Shown here in pieces: positions 11,064-22,073 of a stretch of 64,000 nucleotides of DNA. How positions within the stretch are numbered: position 1 is the first letter of the stretch; every line of letters begins with the position of its first letter. The stretch comes from Pyropia haitanensis (lineage: Eukaryota; Rhodophyta; Bangiophyceae; Bangiales; Bangiaceae). The stretch is taken from positions 4,604,559 to 4,668,558 of the forward strand of contig SDUX01000004.1 of NCBI GenBank assembly GCA_008729055.1, in the 5' to 3' direction. The position numbers and the translations under genes were made by a program. The notes beneath the pieces are model-generated. The model had not been told where the DNA came from. It did no database searches and saw only the letters and a list, made by a program, of their open reading frames with translations.

Positions 11064-12818
11064 TTAGACCGCCAGCGGCGACCCCCCCCACCCCCCCGCC
11101 TCCTCCCCCTCCTCCTCCCCCTCAACCCGCCACCGCGGGTCCTCCCCATGCACCGCCACCGCGTGCGCCACCAGTTGGCCGTACGATGCAAACAGCTCCC
11201 CGCCGCTGCAGCCGCCACACGCCAGCACGCCCGCCCGACCGTGCCGCCGCTGCACGTGCACGCGCAGCGAGGCGGCGCTCCCAAACCACCACGTCGCGAC
11301 ACACAGGGGACACTCCCACGTGTAGCCATTGACGTCGGCGGGCGCGGCCGCCAGGGCGTTGCGCGGCACTTCCCACGCGCGCACCACCACCCACTGACCC
11401 CGCTCTTCGGCGTCGACGCCGGCGTCACGGGTGCCGGCGCGGCCGGCCGTCGTTGCCGTCGACGTCCCGGCGGCTGGCGGCGCGCCGAGGACCACGTTCG
11501 CCAGGAAGGCGGGGGTGGTCACCATGGACGGCCCGCCCATGACGGCCAGCAGCCGCGCATTGATGGTGGGCGCTGCAGACACGTCGGAGCGGCGCGGCAC
11601 CGGTACGACCAGCGGCGGGTAGACGAGCAGTGGCCCGGCGCGCATAGTCGGAACCGACGGATTGCTGTACCAGCTGAGGCGGTCCCCCGACGGCCCAGAC
11701 GAGGTCGTCGACAATGCCGGAGAGGGTGCCCTCGCCGTCGCCCTCGCCACCACCGCCTCTGCCGCAGCCACCGCCGCCGCTTCCGCCAACGCCTCCGATG
11801 CCGCCTCACCCGTCAAACACTGGCTGACGCTGCCACGTGCCGGCGGCGACGCCGCCCGGGGGGGCACGGTGGTGGCCGCCGCCGCCGCCTCCCCGGCCGG
11901 CCATCCGCCGGGGCGGGTCGACTCGGCCGCACCTGCCGTCTGGTGTCGGTGTGGCTGCCGCTCTACCGGCGGCGTCGTTGGCCGCGGCGGCTGCTCTGCC
12001 AGCCGCGTCGTCGGTCGCGGCACCGTCGCGGCCGTCGAGGCCGCCCTCTCTGTCTCGACCAGCGCCCCGCCCTGGCGGCGGTGCCGCCGACCTGGTGACT
12101 GCCCTGCCGGCCGACTCGCCACCGCGGCCGCCGGCGTCGTCATTGTCAGCGCGCGCGGTGGCGGCCGCTCCCACGGCGGTGGCTGTAGCGCGTGCACCTC
12201 CTCGTGGTCGACTCCAATGATCGAGTACTGGTCCGGGTGCCGCGGGCACCGTGGCCAATCGGTCTCGTCGGGCGGCGCGACGCTGATACCCACGATCGGG
12301 TACTCGAGCGGGTGGTTTGGGTACAGCGTCGAGTCGGCCGCGGCAGGGGGGAGGTCGGCCCCGTGGCTGCCGCGGTAGCAGTTGCACGGCGGCCGCTGCG
12401 ACCGCGGCGGCGGGGGCGCCGCCGCCGCCGCCGCCACGGTAGTCGTTGTCGTCGCCGCCGTCGTTGTCGCCGCCGTCGCCGCTACCGCTGGCTGCCGCGC
12501 GGGACCGCGGGATGGCCCGCCCGCCGCGTCGGTGGTGGACGGCTGGCCCTGCCGCCGCCCCCCCCGCCGCATCACCGCCGACGCGGCACGGACGAGGCGT
12601 GCCGCGGCAGAGGTGCGGGGGCGGACCGTGTCGGCGGCGGCAGCGTTGCCATCGTCGTTGCCATTGTCTGTGGCGGCCGCGGCGGCGGCTGCGGCGGCCT
12701 CGGCGGCGGCAACCTCGTCGGGTGGCGTCCACGACCGCCCGGGTGTGGGCGGGGGTAGGTCGCTGAGCGCCGCCGCGTCGAGCAGCGCGTCGCGCATCCG
12801 CCGAAAGCGGGACGCCAT
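11064..12818 (-). CDS. protein with two C-terminal C2H2 zinc fingers
   Basis: A 584-residue frame from ATG at 12818. Two adjacent fingers close the protein, both with the spacing C-x2-C-x14-H-x4-H: Cys503/Cys506/His521/His526 and Cys534/Cys537/His552/His557. An acidic tail follows. Upstream are Ala/Thr-rich linkers and two short more conserved-looking blocks near residues 160-205, including YPNHPLEYPIVGISVAPPDE and a related CPRHPDQYSIIGVDHEE, which look like a duplicated motif. The fingers suggest nucleic-acid or protein binding, and a nuclear role is inferred only from them. I do not recognise the family. Confidence 0.7.
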   Translation of the reverse strand: MASRFRRMRDALLDAAALSDLPPPTPGRSWTPPDEVAAAEAAAAAAAAATDNGNDDGNAAAADTVRPRTSAAARLVRAASAVMRRGGRRQGQPSTTDAAGGPSRGPARQPAVAATAATTTAATTTTTVAAAAAAPPPPRSQRPPCNCYRGSHGADLPPAAADSTLYPNHPLEYPIVGISVAPPDETDWPRCPRHPDQYSIIGVDHEEVHALQPPPWERPPPRALTMTTPAAAVASRPAGQSPGRRHRRQGGALVETERAASTAATVPRPTTRLAEQPPRPTTPPVERQPHRHQTAGAAESTRPGGWPAGEAAAAATTVPPRAASPPARGSVSQCLTGEAASEALAEAAAVAAAEAVVARATARAPSPALSTTSSGPSGDRLSWYSNPSVPTMRAGPLLVYPPLVVPVPRRSDVSAAPTINARLLAVMGGPSMVTTPAFLANVVLGAPPAAGTSTATTAGRAGTRDAGVDAEERGQWVVVRAWEVPRNALAAAPADVNGYTWECPLCVATWWFGSAASLRVHVQRRHGRAGVLACGGCSGGELFASYGQLVAHAVAVHGEDPRWRVEGEEEGEEAGGWGGSPLAV

Positions 12819-15800
12819 CGCGGCGGCCGCCTAAAGCTCTAAGCGCAGCAGAAAGGGGACGACGGGGGGGGAGGGGGGGGCGGGCGCGGGGGTAGAGGGG
12901 AGCAAGAAGAATGAGCCGGCGGCGGGGGCGTCACCCGTCCACCCGTGACCGCCGGGGGAGGGGGGCAGCACACGACGTGGACGTGCGGACGACGTCAGCG
13001 GCGACGGCACGCCGACGACACCCGCTGCGCGACCACCCGCGAGCCCGTCCCCGTTGACGGACGGCGGCGGGTGCACCTTTACAGCAAGAGCGTCCAGCCG
13101 AGGGGGGGGTCACGCCGCGGCGGGAGCGAGGGCGGGGTGGCGCGCGCGCCCGCTGCTGCCGCCGCTCTTCCGCCAGACCCACCAGCCGCCGCGGGGAGGC
13201 GGAGGGGGGCCGCGCGGGGACGGCGGCTGCCAGCTGGTGCGCTGGCCATCTGTTCCCCCTTTCTCCTCCCCCTACCCCCCCACAGGGTGTGGCGGCGGCA
13301 GGCGACCCCGCCGCCATCCGCGGGCGCACGAGGCGGCCCCCCAGACAGGTCCCGTAGGTGCATTCCGCGCCAGGAGGGCGATCGCGGCGGCCGCGTGGGT
13401 GGACCTGCTAGTGGGAGAGCGGTCTCGTTGGAAGGGGGGGGCGAGGAGCCGGCCCGCCATGAGCATCATGGCCCTGATGGCGGGTGGTCTCTCCCCACCT
13501 CGCCGCGGAAGGTTGGCGGCGGCGGCGGCAGCCACGGCGGCCGGCTGCCACCGCCCGGATCAGGCACGGGCCGGCCTCGCCGACGCCCAAAGGGATGGGG
13601 GGCCTGGCGGGGCGGCCGCAGCGGGGGAAGGGGGTAACTGCGGGTCGGGCGACGGGAAACGCGGAGGTGGGGGGGAGGGAGGCGGGGACGGTCGACGCCG
13701 GCACCGCGCGCGGCGGCGGTTGGCGCGGCGGGCGTGCGCGCCGCCGCACGTGCGCGGTGGTCTCGTGCGACCGGGTCGTGCGCGGTGGGTGTGCGCGCCA
13801 CAACCTCCCGGGATCATCCACGATGATCGTCACGATCGCTGGATGCGGCGTGCGGTGGCCAAGGGAGGCGGCCGCGGGCGTGGAGTCGTCTGCCCCTGTC
13901 GCGCTCGTTCGACATCCCTCCTCGTTAGCCAACAGCCAACAAGGCCGCGTCTGATCACTCGTGCTGCGCACGCGTGCTGTCCAGTGAAAAACGTAGCGGC
14001 GTTTCTTGACATGGCCAGAATAGGCACGTGGACTTTGATCCGTTTTCAATCAGTGTGTCACGTGTTCTGTCATTTCGCCTCGTGCACCAGCCGTGGACCT
14101 CTGTCAAGGTCTCTCGTCTGGTGCCATTCCATGCGGCCTCGTGCCACCCAAGGGCCGTCGACGGTCGCGGGGACGCCCCGCCGCTCACCCCGCGCCGCTG
14201 ATGGCCCGCGCGCGGGACGCGCTGCACGTTGGAGCGGCGCGCCTCAGCCACCGACCGGGCAGAAATCGCACGGGTGGCGCGGCGCGCGGCGTGGGAGCGG
14301 GTTGGCAAGACGCGGCGGCGCGGCGCCCCGGCTATTGCCGCCACCCCCAGCGGTGCGGCAGTGTCCTTGGGCCCCCCTTCACCATGCCAACGTGGGCGGC
14401 CGGCCGCTGTACCTGCCGGCCGTCCCCCCCCCCCACGCTACACCCGCGGCCGGCGGCTGGCGGGGAATTGGACCTGCGCGTCGAATGGGTGGCTCGTCGC
14501 GGCGCGGCGGCGCGATGGGAAGCGTCCTCTCCACGCCCCTACGCCCTCCCTCCATCGGCGCGCGAGGAGGGATAGCGGAGGGAGGGGGGGGCCCGCCCGT
14601 CCGCTGATTCACCTGGCGTGCCGCTGGCGGGAGCGTCCGCCGTGGCCGCCGCGCGGCGGGGTGGTGGTCGTGGCGCGCCGCGGCGGGCGCCACGGGGTTT
14701 GACGCCCGCGGCGGGAGGCGGCGGTGGCGGAGGCGCGATGGCGCAGCTGCGGCGCCGGCGGCAGGGTGGTCGACGGGCACGTCCATAGGTGAGGTGTGCG
14801 TCCCGAGTACTGTCATTACACCTTTTGAAACCTTTTGAACGACCTGGAACTGTGCGGCGGGGGGGAGGGGCGAGCCGCGGCTCCACCCTCCGCGACGGCC
14901 GGACGATCTGAGGTATATCCGACTGGATGGTGGGTGGCGCCCGTTCCCTTTGTTGAGTTTTCGACGATCGCGAAGGACGAGTACATTCGGGACGCGAGAA
15001 GCGCCGCAACAGATCCAATTGATCTGTGTTCATTGGGGCCAACGCGCGTCGCGCCGCGCGGGTCTTTCCAACTGTTGCCGTCCCGGCCACGCGACGCCGC
15101 CCGCGGCGGCATGCGACGAGAACCGCCTGCGAGGGATCCCCACCGCGCCGCGCACAGCCGCCCGTCTTGCTCACATCCTGCGGCCCGTGCCGCCACCGGC
15201 CGCAGCTCCGCCCGCGCAGCGTGCGGTCCACTCGGTGCAACCCGCGGGCGGTGGCGGTGGCACGGCGGCAACGACAGCGGCGATGACTGCAGCAGCGGCG
15301 CCATGCACGCTGCTACCGCTTTCTTCGCGCGGTCATCAATGGCGTGCACGGGGAACCGGATGTTCAAGCCAACCATTCGTCGAGGTTGCGGGCAGGGGCG
15401 GCAGCTCTCCCCCCTCGGTTGCCCCCTTCGTCTTGTCCTCGGTAGTCTCACCGCCAGCGGTGGCTCGGTCACTCCGCTCCGCGCCAGCGCAGCGGCCAGC
15501 GCGGCGGCGCGCGCAGTGCGTTCCTCCTTTTTTCCCCTCGGCTCGCCCATCACCGCTCCCTTTGGAGCGAGCTGGCCACGACCACCTCCGAGGAGAAACT
15601 CCCAAAGAGCTGCTCCCCGAACAGTCGTGATTCCCCGAAAGGCGGCAGTCATGGCGCTGCGGCCAAGCGCGTTCGGCAACCCCGACCCGCTGCGCGCCCG
15701 CATCAGAGGCTGCAAGGTAGTACGCACCAGCGCTGACCACAAAGCCTGTGGCTCTGAGGTCACTTGGGGAGTCCACAGAGCCGTCGGCTTGGTGCTCCCT

Positions 15801-16091
15801 TGCAGCGCTTCTCGTGAGTGCAAACCGAGCTCGCTCCCGACCACCAATGGAACGAAGTGTGCACGAATTGTACTGAACAGCGGGATCGGCCTGACTTGTC
15901 CAAGACCGTTGGCCATTGGCTCACCACGACTGTCTGTCCCTGACCCCGCCGCGAACGTCGGTGCGGGTCATCCTCCGCTTGGCCTTGGGGTTGCCTCCGC
16001 TCCACGCCTGCACCGCCAGTCCCCCCTCTGCCTGCCGACGCGGTGTCCCTCGTTTCCCCTCCTTGCGTTTGTTCGCGTCGACCCCTCTGCC
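12819..16091. other. long intergenic region, no gene recognised
   Basis: Mostly G+C-rich low-complexity DNA with spurious frames. Lower-G+C patches occur at about 13900-14120 and 14810-15060. From 15950 the sequence becomes pyrimidine-rich, a plausible leader for the gene starting near 16092. I could not identify a domain, RNA gene or repeat family here. Confidence 0.35.
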
Positions 16092-16346
16092 ATGAGCGCC
16101 CCCCCCCCCCCCCGGGGGCTCCCTCCCCCCCCGGCGGGGCTCCCCCCCCCCCCCCGCCCCCCCCACGACCACCACCACCCCCGCCTCGCCCGCCACGACC
16201 GACGCGGACGACATGCCCCGCGCGGCGCGGGGCACCCTCGCCTCCGTCGCCCTCCCGTCCCTCCTCACCGGCGCCCGCTACGCCGCCGCCGGCACTGCCG
16301 CCGGCGGCGGCACGTGGCTCGCGCTCGTCCGGTGGGCGGCCCACCG

Positions 16347-16377
<31 letters not shown>

Positions 16378-16701
16378 GACGCCGCGGACGCCGCGTCGCC
16401 GTCCGTGCCGTCGGTGGTGGCGGCGCGCGTCGCGCTGGCGCTGTCCCTCCCCTACCTGCTCGTGCTGGGCGGCGGCGCGGGGCTGGCGGCGGCGGTCGTG
16501 GCCGCCGCGGCCGCCGCCGTCGGCGCCGTCGCGGGGGGGGCGGTGCGCGTCGTTGCCGCCGCGACGCGGCGGGTGCTGGGCGCGCCCGCCGGGGGGGGGG
16601 GGGGGGTTGACGCTCGCCGCCGCCCTCGACCGTGTCCAAGCGTCGGCGGTGGCGGCGGTGGCGGCGGTGGGGGGGGGGGCAGCCGGCACGGCCGCGCCCC
16701 C

Positions 16702-16739
<38 letters not shown>

Positions 16740-16777
16740 ACGGCAGCGCCGGCAGTGCCAGCAGTGGCGTGGCCGGC

Positions 16778-16811
<34 letters not shown>

Positions 16812-17092
16812 GGTGGGCGGCGCCCGGCGGGCGCGTCGCGCGGGGCGTGGCCCGCCTGGCCGTCACCGCGGTCGTTGGCGCGACGCGGTCGCGGCTGGCC
16901 GCGTCTGTCCCCGGCGGCCTCGGCGTGCCGCTGTCGCCCGCGCTCGCCGCGCGCGTCGTTGCCGCGCAGGCGGCGGCCGCGGCGGTCGCGCCGGTGCGGT
17001 CGGCGATTGCGGGGGCGGCGGTGGCGGTGGCGGCGGTGACGGCGGTGGGGGGGGCGGCGCCGTTTGTGCTCCAGCTGCTGCTGCGCGGGTGA
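16092..17092 (+). CDS. Ala-rich hydrophobic protein, probably membrane-associated (frame breaks)
   Basis: Two frames read as one protein. The first contains MPRAARGTLASVALPSLLTG (ATG at 16213) and hydrophobic stretches such as VALALSLPYLLVLGGGAGLA. It loses sense at a G run near 16590-16607. A second frame then carries LTLAAALDRVQASAVAAV and continues to TGA at 17090-17092, ending in a hydrophobic GAAPFVLQLLLRG. The likely start is ATG 16092 (MSAPPPP), but C runs at 16101-16165 make the frame there uncertain. Composition suggests several membrane helices. Family not recognised. Confidence 0.4.
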
Positions 17093-17462
17093 GGGGGGGG
17101 GGGGGGGAGATAGGGGGGGGGGGGAGGGCTGGTGGGGCAAAAGGGGGGGGGGGGGAGGGCGGAGGCAGGAGGACGGCAGCGCGGCTGTGAAGGGAGTCGC
17201 CCGTGTATGGCCCACCCCGCGTGCCGTCGAGGGGCCGCCGCCGCGGGCGACGCCGGCACGCTGGCGGCGTGCCACCACCGCCGCTGCGAGCAGTCGCTGC
17301 GGTGTGCCGGCTGCTGCGCCGTCAGCCACCGCCGCCGCAGGGGGGGAGGATGAATGGCCGCGGCAGCGGCCACGCCGGGCGAGACATTGGCCGCCCCCCC
17401 TGCAGACGGGCCGGCGGCGGGGCGAGACGTGGAGGCGGCGCCGCGCACCACGCCGCGGCGGC
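17093..17462. other. short gap between convergent genes
   Basis: G homopolymer runs (17094-17160), then G+C-rich sequence without recognisable content. It separates the 3' ends of the plus-strand hydrophobic protein and the minus-strand AAA+ gene. Confidence 0.4.
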
Positions 17463-18578
17463 TCACCCCCCCGTCCCCGCGTCGGGCGGCAGCCGCCGCC
17501 GCCGCCACCACGCGTCAACCTCGGCGCGCCACACGCTGGCGGGCGCGGCGGGCCCCCCCGCGACCGCACCGCCGCGCACAGCGCGGCCAGGTCCGCGCCC
17601 GTCCACCCGCCCGTCCAGCCCGCGACCGCGTCCAGGACGCTGCCGACGCTGCCGTCCCCCCCCCCCCCCCCCCTTGGGAGGGAGGGCGTCCGCCGCCGCG
17701 GCCGTCCCGAGCCCCCCCGCGGGCGCCCCCCCCCCCCCGCCACGCCCGTCCGCCGCCCCCCCCCCAACCTCCTCGCCACCACCCGCGGCCGCGGCGGCGT
17801 CCCCCCAGTGCACGCCGAGGATGGCCCGCCGGTCGGCCCACCCCGGCAGCCGCAGGCGGATGACCTCGCCCAGCCGCCCCGGCCGCCGCGCGGCGGCGTC
17901 GACCCCCCCCAGCCGGCTGGTCGTCGCGACGACCACCACCCCCCCGCCGCCCGCCGCCGACGACACGCCGTCCAGCTCGGCGAGAAAGGTGGCGAGGACG
18001 CGCGCCTCGACCGAGGCGGCACCCCCCCCCCCCTCCCCCCCCCCGCGCGGCCGCCGCCGCGCGCGGCCGCCACCGCCTCCACCCCCTCCACCACCAGCAC
18101 CGCCGGCGCGAGCGCCCGCGCCGCCGCAAACGCGCCGCGGAGGCGTGCCTCGGACACGCCCAGGTAGCGGCCGTACAGCGCGGCCGCCGACAGCCACAGC
18201 CAGTTGAGGCACCGGCCGGCGGCGCCGGCCGGCGCGTCCCCGCGCGCGACGGCGGCGAGGAGGGTGCTCTTGCCCACCCCCGGCGGGCCGACGAGGAGCA
18301 CCCCACGCGGCGGCGGCACCGCCGCGGCGACCGCCCCGGCGGGCGCGCCGCCCACCGCGAGCGCCACGGCCAGCGCCGCCGCCGCCCGCGTGTAGCCGCC
18401 GAGGGGGGTGCCGCCGCCCGCCCGCGGCGGGCCGACGCGCAGGTGGGGGGTCCCCGCCTGGGGGGGGGTCCCGCCAACCGCCGCCGCCAGGTCCGCGGCG
18501 GTCACCGCGGCGGCGGCGGCGGGGGGCGGCGGTGGCGGCGCCACCGCCGCCGCCGGGCCGCCGCCCGCGCCCACCGCG

Positions 18579-18610
<32 letters not shown>

Positions 18611-19684
18611 CGCCACCGCCGCGGCAACGGCGGCGGCGGCGGCGGGCGCGCCCGCCGCGGCGGCGGCGGCCAGCCGCACCCGCCGCAGCGCCAGCACGCC
18701 ATACGCGGGCGTCGCGGCGGCCAGGTCCGCGGCGGCCGCGTCGGCGGCGGCGGTGGCGGCGGCGGCGGCGGCGGCGGCGTCCGCCGAGGCGGCGGCCGGC
18801 GAGAGGAGGTGGCGGAACCAGGCGCGGCGGTCGGCGGCGGCCGGCGGCGGCAGCCGCACCGCCACCACGCCCGCCGCGGGGCGGCGGAGGCGTGGCGGGA
18901 CGGCCGCCTCGGTGGCGGCGGTGAGTACGAGCCAGCCCGGGGCGCCGCCCCCCCCCCCCCCCCCCCCCCACCGACACCGCCGCCACCACCGCCCGCCCCC
19001 CCGCCACCACCGCCGCCACCGCCACCACCACCACCGCCGCCGCCACCGCCGGTGGCATCCGCCACGCCGCCCGCCGCGTCGGCCGCCGCCGCCGCCGCCG
19101 TGGCCGCCGCCGCCGCCGCGACGCCCAGCAGCCCCTCCACGTCCGCCACCGCCGCGGCGTGCGTGGCGGCGGCGTCCCCCCCCAGCCAGTCCACGTCCTC
19201 CACCAGCACCAGCCAGCCGCCGCCACCGGCGGCACGCCCCCCCCCCCGCGTCGACGCGACCCACCGGGCGCGGGCGAGGGCGGTCGCCCACCCCGCGGCG
19301 GCCGGCGCCGCCACCGCCGCCGCCGACGGCAGCCGCACGACCGTCAAGGGGGCGGGGAGCACCGCCGCGGCGGCGGCAAGGACCGCCGCCGTCGCGCCGC
19401 TGCCGCCGCTGCCGCCGCCGCTGCTGCTGCTGCTGCTGCTGCTGCCGCCGTCGCCGCCGCCGCCGGCGGGGTCGCCGCCGCCGCCACCGGCGGGGGGGGA
19501 GACGGCCAGCAGGGGGGGGGGGGGGTGCGGCGGGTGGCGGCGGCGGTGAGGGCGTCAATGGCGGGGCGGAGGAGGAGGGGGGTGGGGGAGGGGGGGCGGG
19601 GGGGGGGGGGGGGGGGGGGCCGCCCGCCGGCAGTGGCGTCGGCGGGGGGGCGGCCGCCGCCGCGTCGGGCGGCTGGGCAGTCAT
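17463..19684 (-). CDS. tandem AAA+ ATPase (CDC48/PEX/AFG2-like), split across frames
   Basis: Clear AAA signatures run in order on the minus strand. The better module has GVLLVGPPGVGKSTLLAAVA (Walker A, about 18310-18250), SEARLRGAFAAARALAPAVL leading into VVEGVEA at the Walker B position, a sensor region VVVVATTSRLGGVDAAARRPG, and GWTGGWTGADLAALCAAV (sensor 2). Upstream, WLVLVEDVDWLGG and a partner sensor-like WLVLTAATEAAVPPRLRRP indicate a degenerate first AAA domain, whose P-loop position reads GGSGGSGATAA. Walker B of the second domain has EG where DE is expected. The pieces lie in all three frames and change at G/C runs, so the coordinates are approximate; ATG 19684 (MTAQPPD) is a possible start. 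Which double-AAA family it belongs to cannot be told here. Confidence 0.7.
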
Positions 19685-20227
19685 GGGCGTCGTCGGGCGG
19701 GGAGGAGATGGGGGTGGGGGGGGGGGGGGGGGAGGCTGCGCCGCGCTTGCGGGCAAGCCCGCGGCCGAGGGGGGAGCCATACCGTGGGAGCGCGGCTGGG
19801 GGGGGTTTGCACAGGGGGTGGCGGCAAGGTGGCGTGGGGCGGTCGTGGCGCGGTCCGCCCGACGGGACACGCCCGCGCGCGTCACGGTCGCCGACGACGA
19901 CGGCGCCCCCCCCCCCTTTGATCCGCGGGGATCCGCGACCGACCGGCGCTGCTCGGCAGCGGCAGCGCCGGCGGCACACCGACACGCTCCCCCCTCCCTT
20001 CCCCCCCCCCCCCCCCGCCACCCCCCCGCCTTTGTCACCACCGCCCCGCCGCCTGGCCGCCGCGGCCCCCCTCCCCCCCCTCCAACCGCGGCGGCCGCGG
20101 GTCACCGCCGCGGCCGTCCGCCGCGGCGGCTTTGGCGGCGCCCCCCCCCGGCGGGCGCATTCCCTCCCCACCCCCCCCACCCCCCCCGCGCCCGCCGGCG
20201 GCCGCGCCGGCCGCCGCCACCCGCGCC

Positions 20228-20270
<43 letters not shown>

Positions 20271-20438
20271 GGCAGCCGCCCGCGCTGCCGCCGGCCCGCC
20301 GGCCGGCCGGCGTGGGCCCGCCGCTGCGCGGGCGTCGCCGCGCCGCGGCGGGCGGGTCACCGCCGCCGCGGCGGGATGGCTCGACCGGGCCGCGGCCGCC
20401 GCGGCGCGCCGCGCGGGGCCGGCGGCGCGCGGCGGCCG

Positions 20439-20439
<1 letters not shown>
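19685..20439. other. low-complexity DNA between AAA+ gene and T tract
   Basis: G and C homopolymer runs and (GCC)n. It may hold the promoter of the minus-strand AAA+ gene. Nothing else recognised. Confidence 0.35.

Positions 20440-20488
<49 letters not shown>
20440..20488. repeat. 49-nt T homopolymer (poly-A on the minus strand)
   Basis: An uninterrupted run of T in otherwise almost AT-free DNA. Read on the minus strand it is A49, lying about 255 nt beyond the stop of the minus-strand ankyrin gene. That is the position and orientation of a retroposed poly(A) tail. Confidence 0.95.
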
Positions 20489-20742
20489 CTCCGCGGCCGC
20501 GTACGGCCGCCCCCCGCCCCTCCGCCGCGCGGGTCTTTCCCTCGCCACCTCTACCCCTGCCCGCGGGTCCGTCGTCCTACGCTCGTGCTGGGGTGACCGC
20601 TGCCGCCGGCGCGGGCGTCCCCCTCGACGCCACACCCGATACGCGGCGCGTGGGCGCGCCGCGGCCCCCCCCACACGCGCAGCTCTCCCCACCGTCGGGC
20701 ACGCCGCGGCCGCCAGCTGCCGCCCTCGTCGAGCGTCGCCGC

Positions 20743-22073
20743 TCACCCCAGACACGCACAAGGCGACGACCCCGCCCGCCGCGGGCGGCCACAGGCCGCG
20801 CATCCACCCGGCGGGCGGGCGGGCGGCGGCGGCCGCGTGCCGACCGCCGCCGCCGCCGCCGCCGGCGGGGCTTCCCCCGCCTCGCGCCGGCCGCCGGCCA
20901 TCCCATTGAGCGGCGCGCCCGCCGCGAGCAGCGCGCGCGCCACCTCCACGTGCCCCGCCCGGGGCGGCGGCGTGCAGCGGCGTGGCGCCCGCCGCGGCGG
21001 CCGCCGCCACCGGCGCACGCGCGGCGAGCACGCACGCGCACAACCACCGCGTGGCCGGCCGCGGCGGCAGCGTGGAGCGGCGTCACGCCGGCCGCGTCGG
21101 CCGCGCCCGCCGGTGCACCGCGAGACAAGAGTGCCCGGGACGGCCGCCTCGCGCCCGCCGTGCGCGGCCGCGTGGAGTGGCGGGCGGTGGCGGTCGTCGC
21201 GGGCGTCGACGGCGGCGGCCGCGTCGAGGAGCGCCGCCACCACGTCCGCGGGGTCCGCCTCGGCCGCCCGGTGGAGGGGCGTCGACCGCCACTGGTTGTG
21301 CGCGTCCACCCGCGCGCCGCCAGAGAGGAGCGCCCGCGTCGCGGCGAGGCGGCCCGCCTCGGCCGCCCGGTGCAGCGGTGTGCTGCGCCACCGGTCCTCG
21401 GCGCCCGCCTCGGCGCCCGCGTTGAGCAGCGCGTGCACCACCCGGCGGTGGCCTAGAGCGGCCGCGTCATGGAGGGGCGTGCTCAGGTCCTTGTCCTTTG
21501 CATGGACCGGCGCGCCCGCGTCGAGCAGCGCCGCCACCACCCCCGCGTGCCCGTGGTGCGCCGCCTCGTGCAGCGGCGTCAGGCCGCCCCCGTCCGTCGC
21601 TCCCACCCGCGCGCCCGCGCCGAGGAGCAGGCGCGTCACCTCCACGCTCCCCACGTACGCCGCCTCGTGCAGTGGGCTCGGCTGCCCCGCGTCGGGCGCG
21701 CCGACGGGCGACCCCGCACCGAGGAGCGCCGCCACGACCGCCGCGTGGCCGCGCTGCGCCGCCCGGTGCAGCGCCGTCCACGCCCTGCCGCACGATACCC
21801 GCGTAGAAGCGCCCGCCTTTAGCAGAAGCGCCCGCCTTTAGCAGCGCCTCCACTGCGGCCACATGCCCCGCGGCGGCTGCCTTGTGCAGTGGCGTGGCGC
21901 CCGCCGCGTCGGGCGCGTCCACATTGGCGCCGGCTTGAACAAAGACTCCCACGACGGGGGCGTGGCCGGCAGCCGCCGCCTCGTGCAGCGGGGTCGTTTG
22001 CCACTGCGCGTCCGCCGCGGGTGCGGCGCGGCGTCACCCTTGTACCCGGCCATGGAAGGGGACGGCCCAGACG
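20743..22073 (-). pseudogene. ankyrin-repeat protein gene with several frame breaks
   Basis: At least eleven ankyrin units are readable, with TPLHEAA/TPLHRAA helices and GH..VV.ALL.AGA second helices, for example TPLHEAAHHGHAGVVAALLD. The longest intact frame (about 21735-21100) has six units. Upstream, two more lie in another frame; the break between them is an exact 19-bp tandem duplication at 21805-21842, and one copy fewer would rejoin the frames. Downstream, between 21130 and 20960, the repeats switch frame at least twice more before returning to the first frame and ending at 20743. ATG 22073 (MAGYKGD) is a possible start, also separated from the first repeat by a shift. Ankyrin repeats bind proteins; no catalytic domain is seen. 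It is either a decayed gene or badly base-called. Confidence 0.65.
21805..21842. repeat. exact 19-bp tandem duplication inside the ankyrin gene
   Basis: AGAAGCGCCCGCCTTTAGC occurs twice head to tail (21805-21823 and 21824-21842). Nineteen is not a multiple of three, so the duplication shifts the ankyrin frame. No homopolymer is involved. Confidence 0.95.

Noticed and set aside
14815..15916. Possible mobile element or gene in a lower-G+C patch
   Set aside because: No terminal repeats, conserved domain or coherent frame could be found.
18408..20909. Long plus-strand frames over the AAA+ gene
   Set aside because: Antisense of clear AAA motifs; a poly-Phe stretch in it is just the T49 tract.
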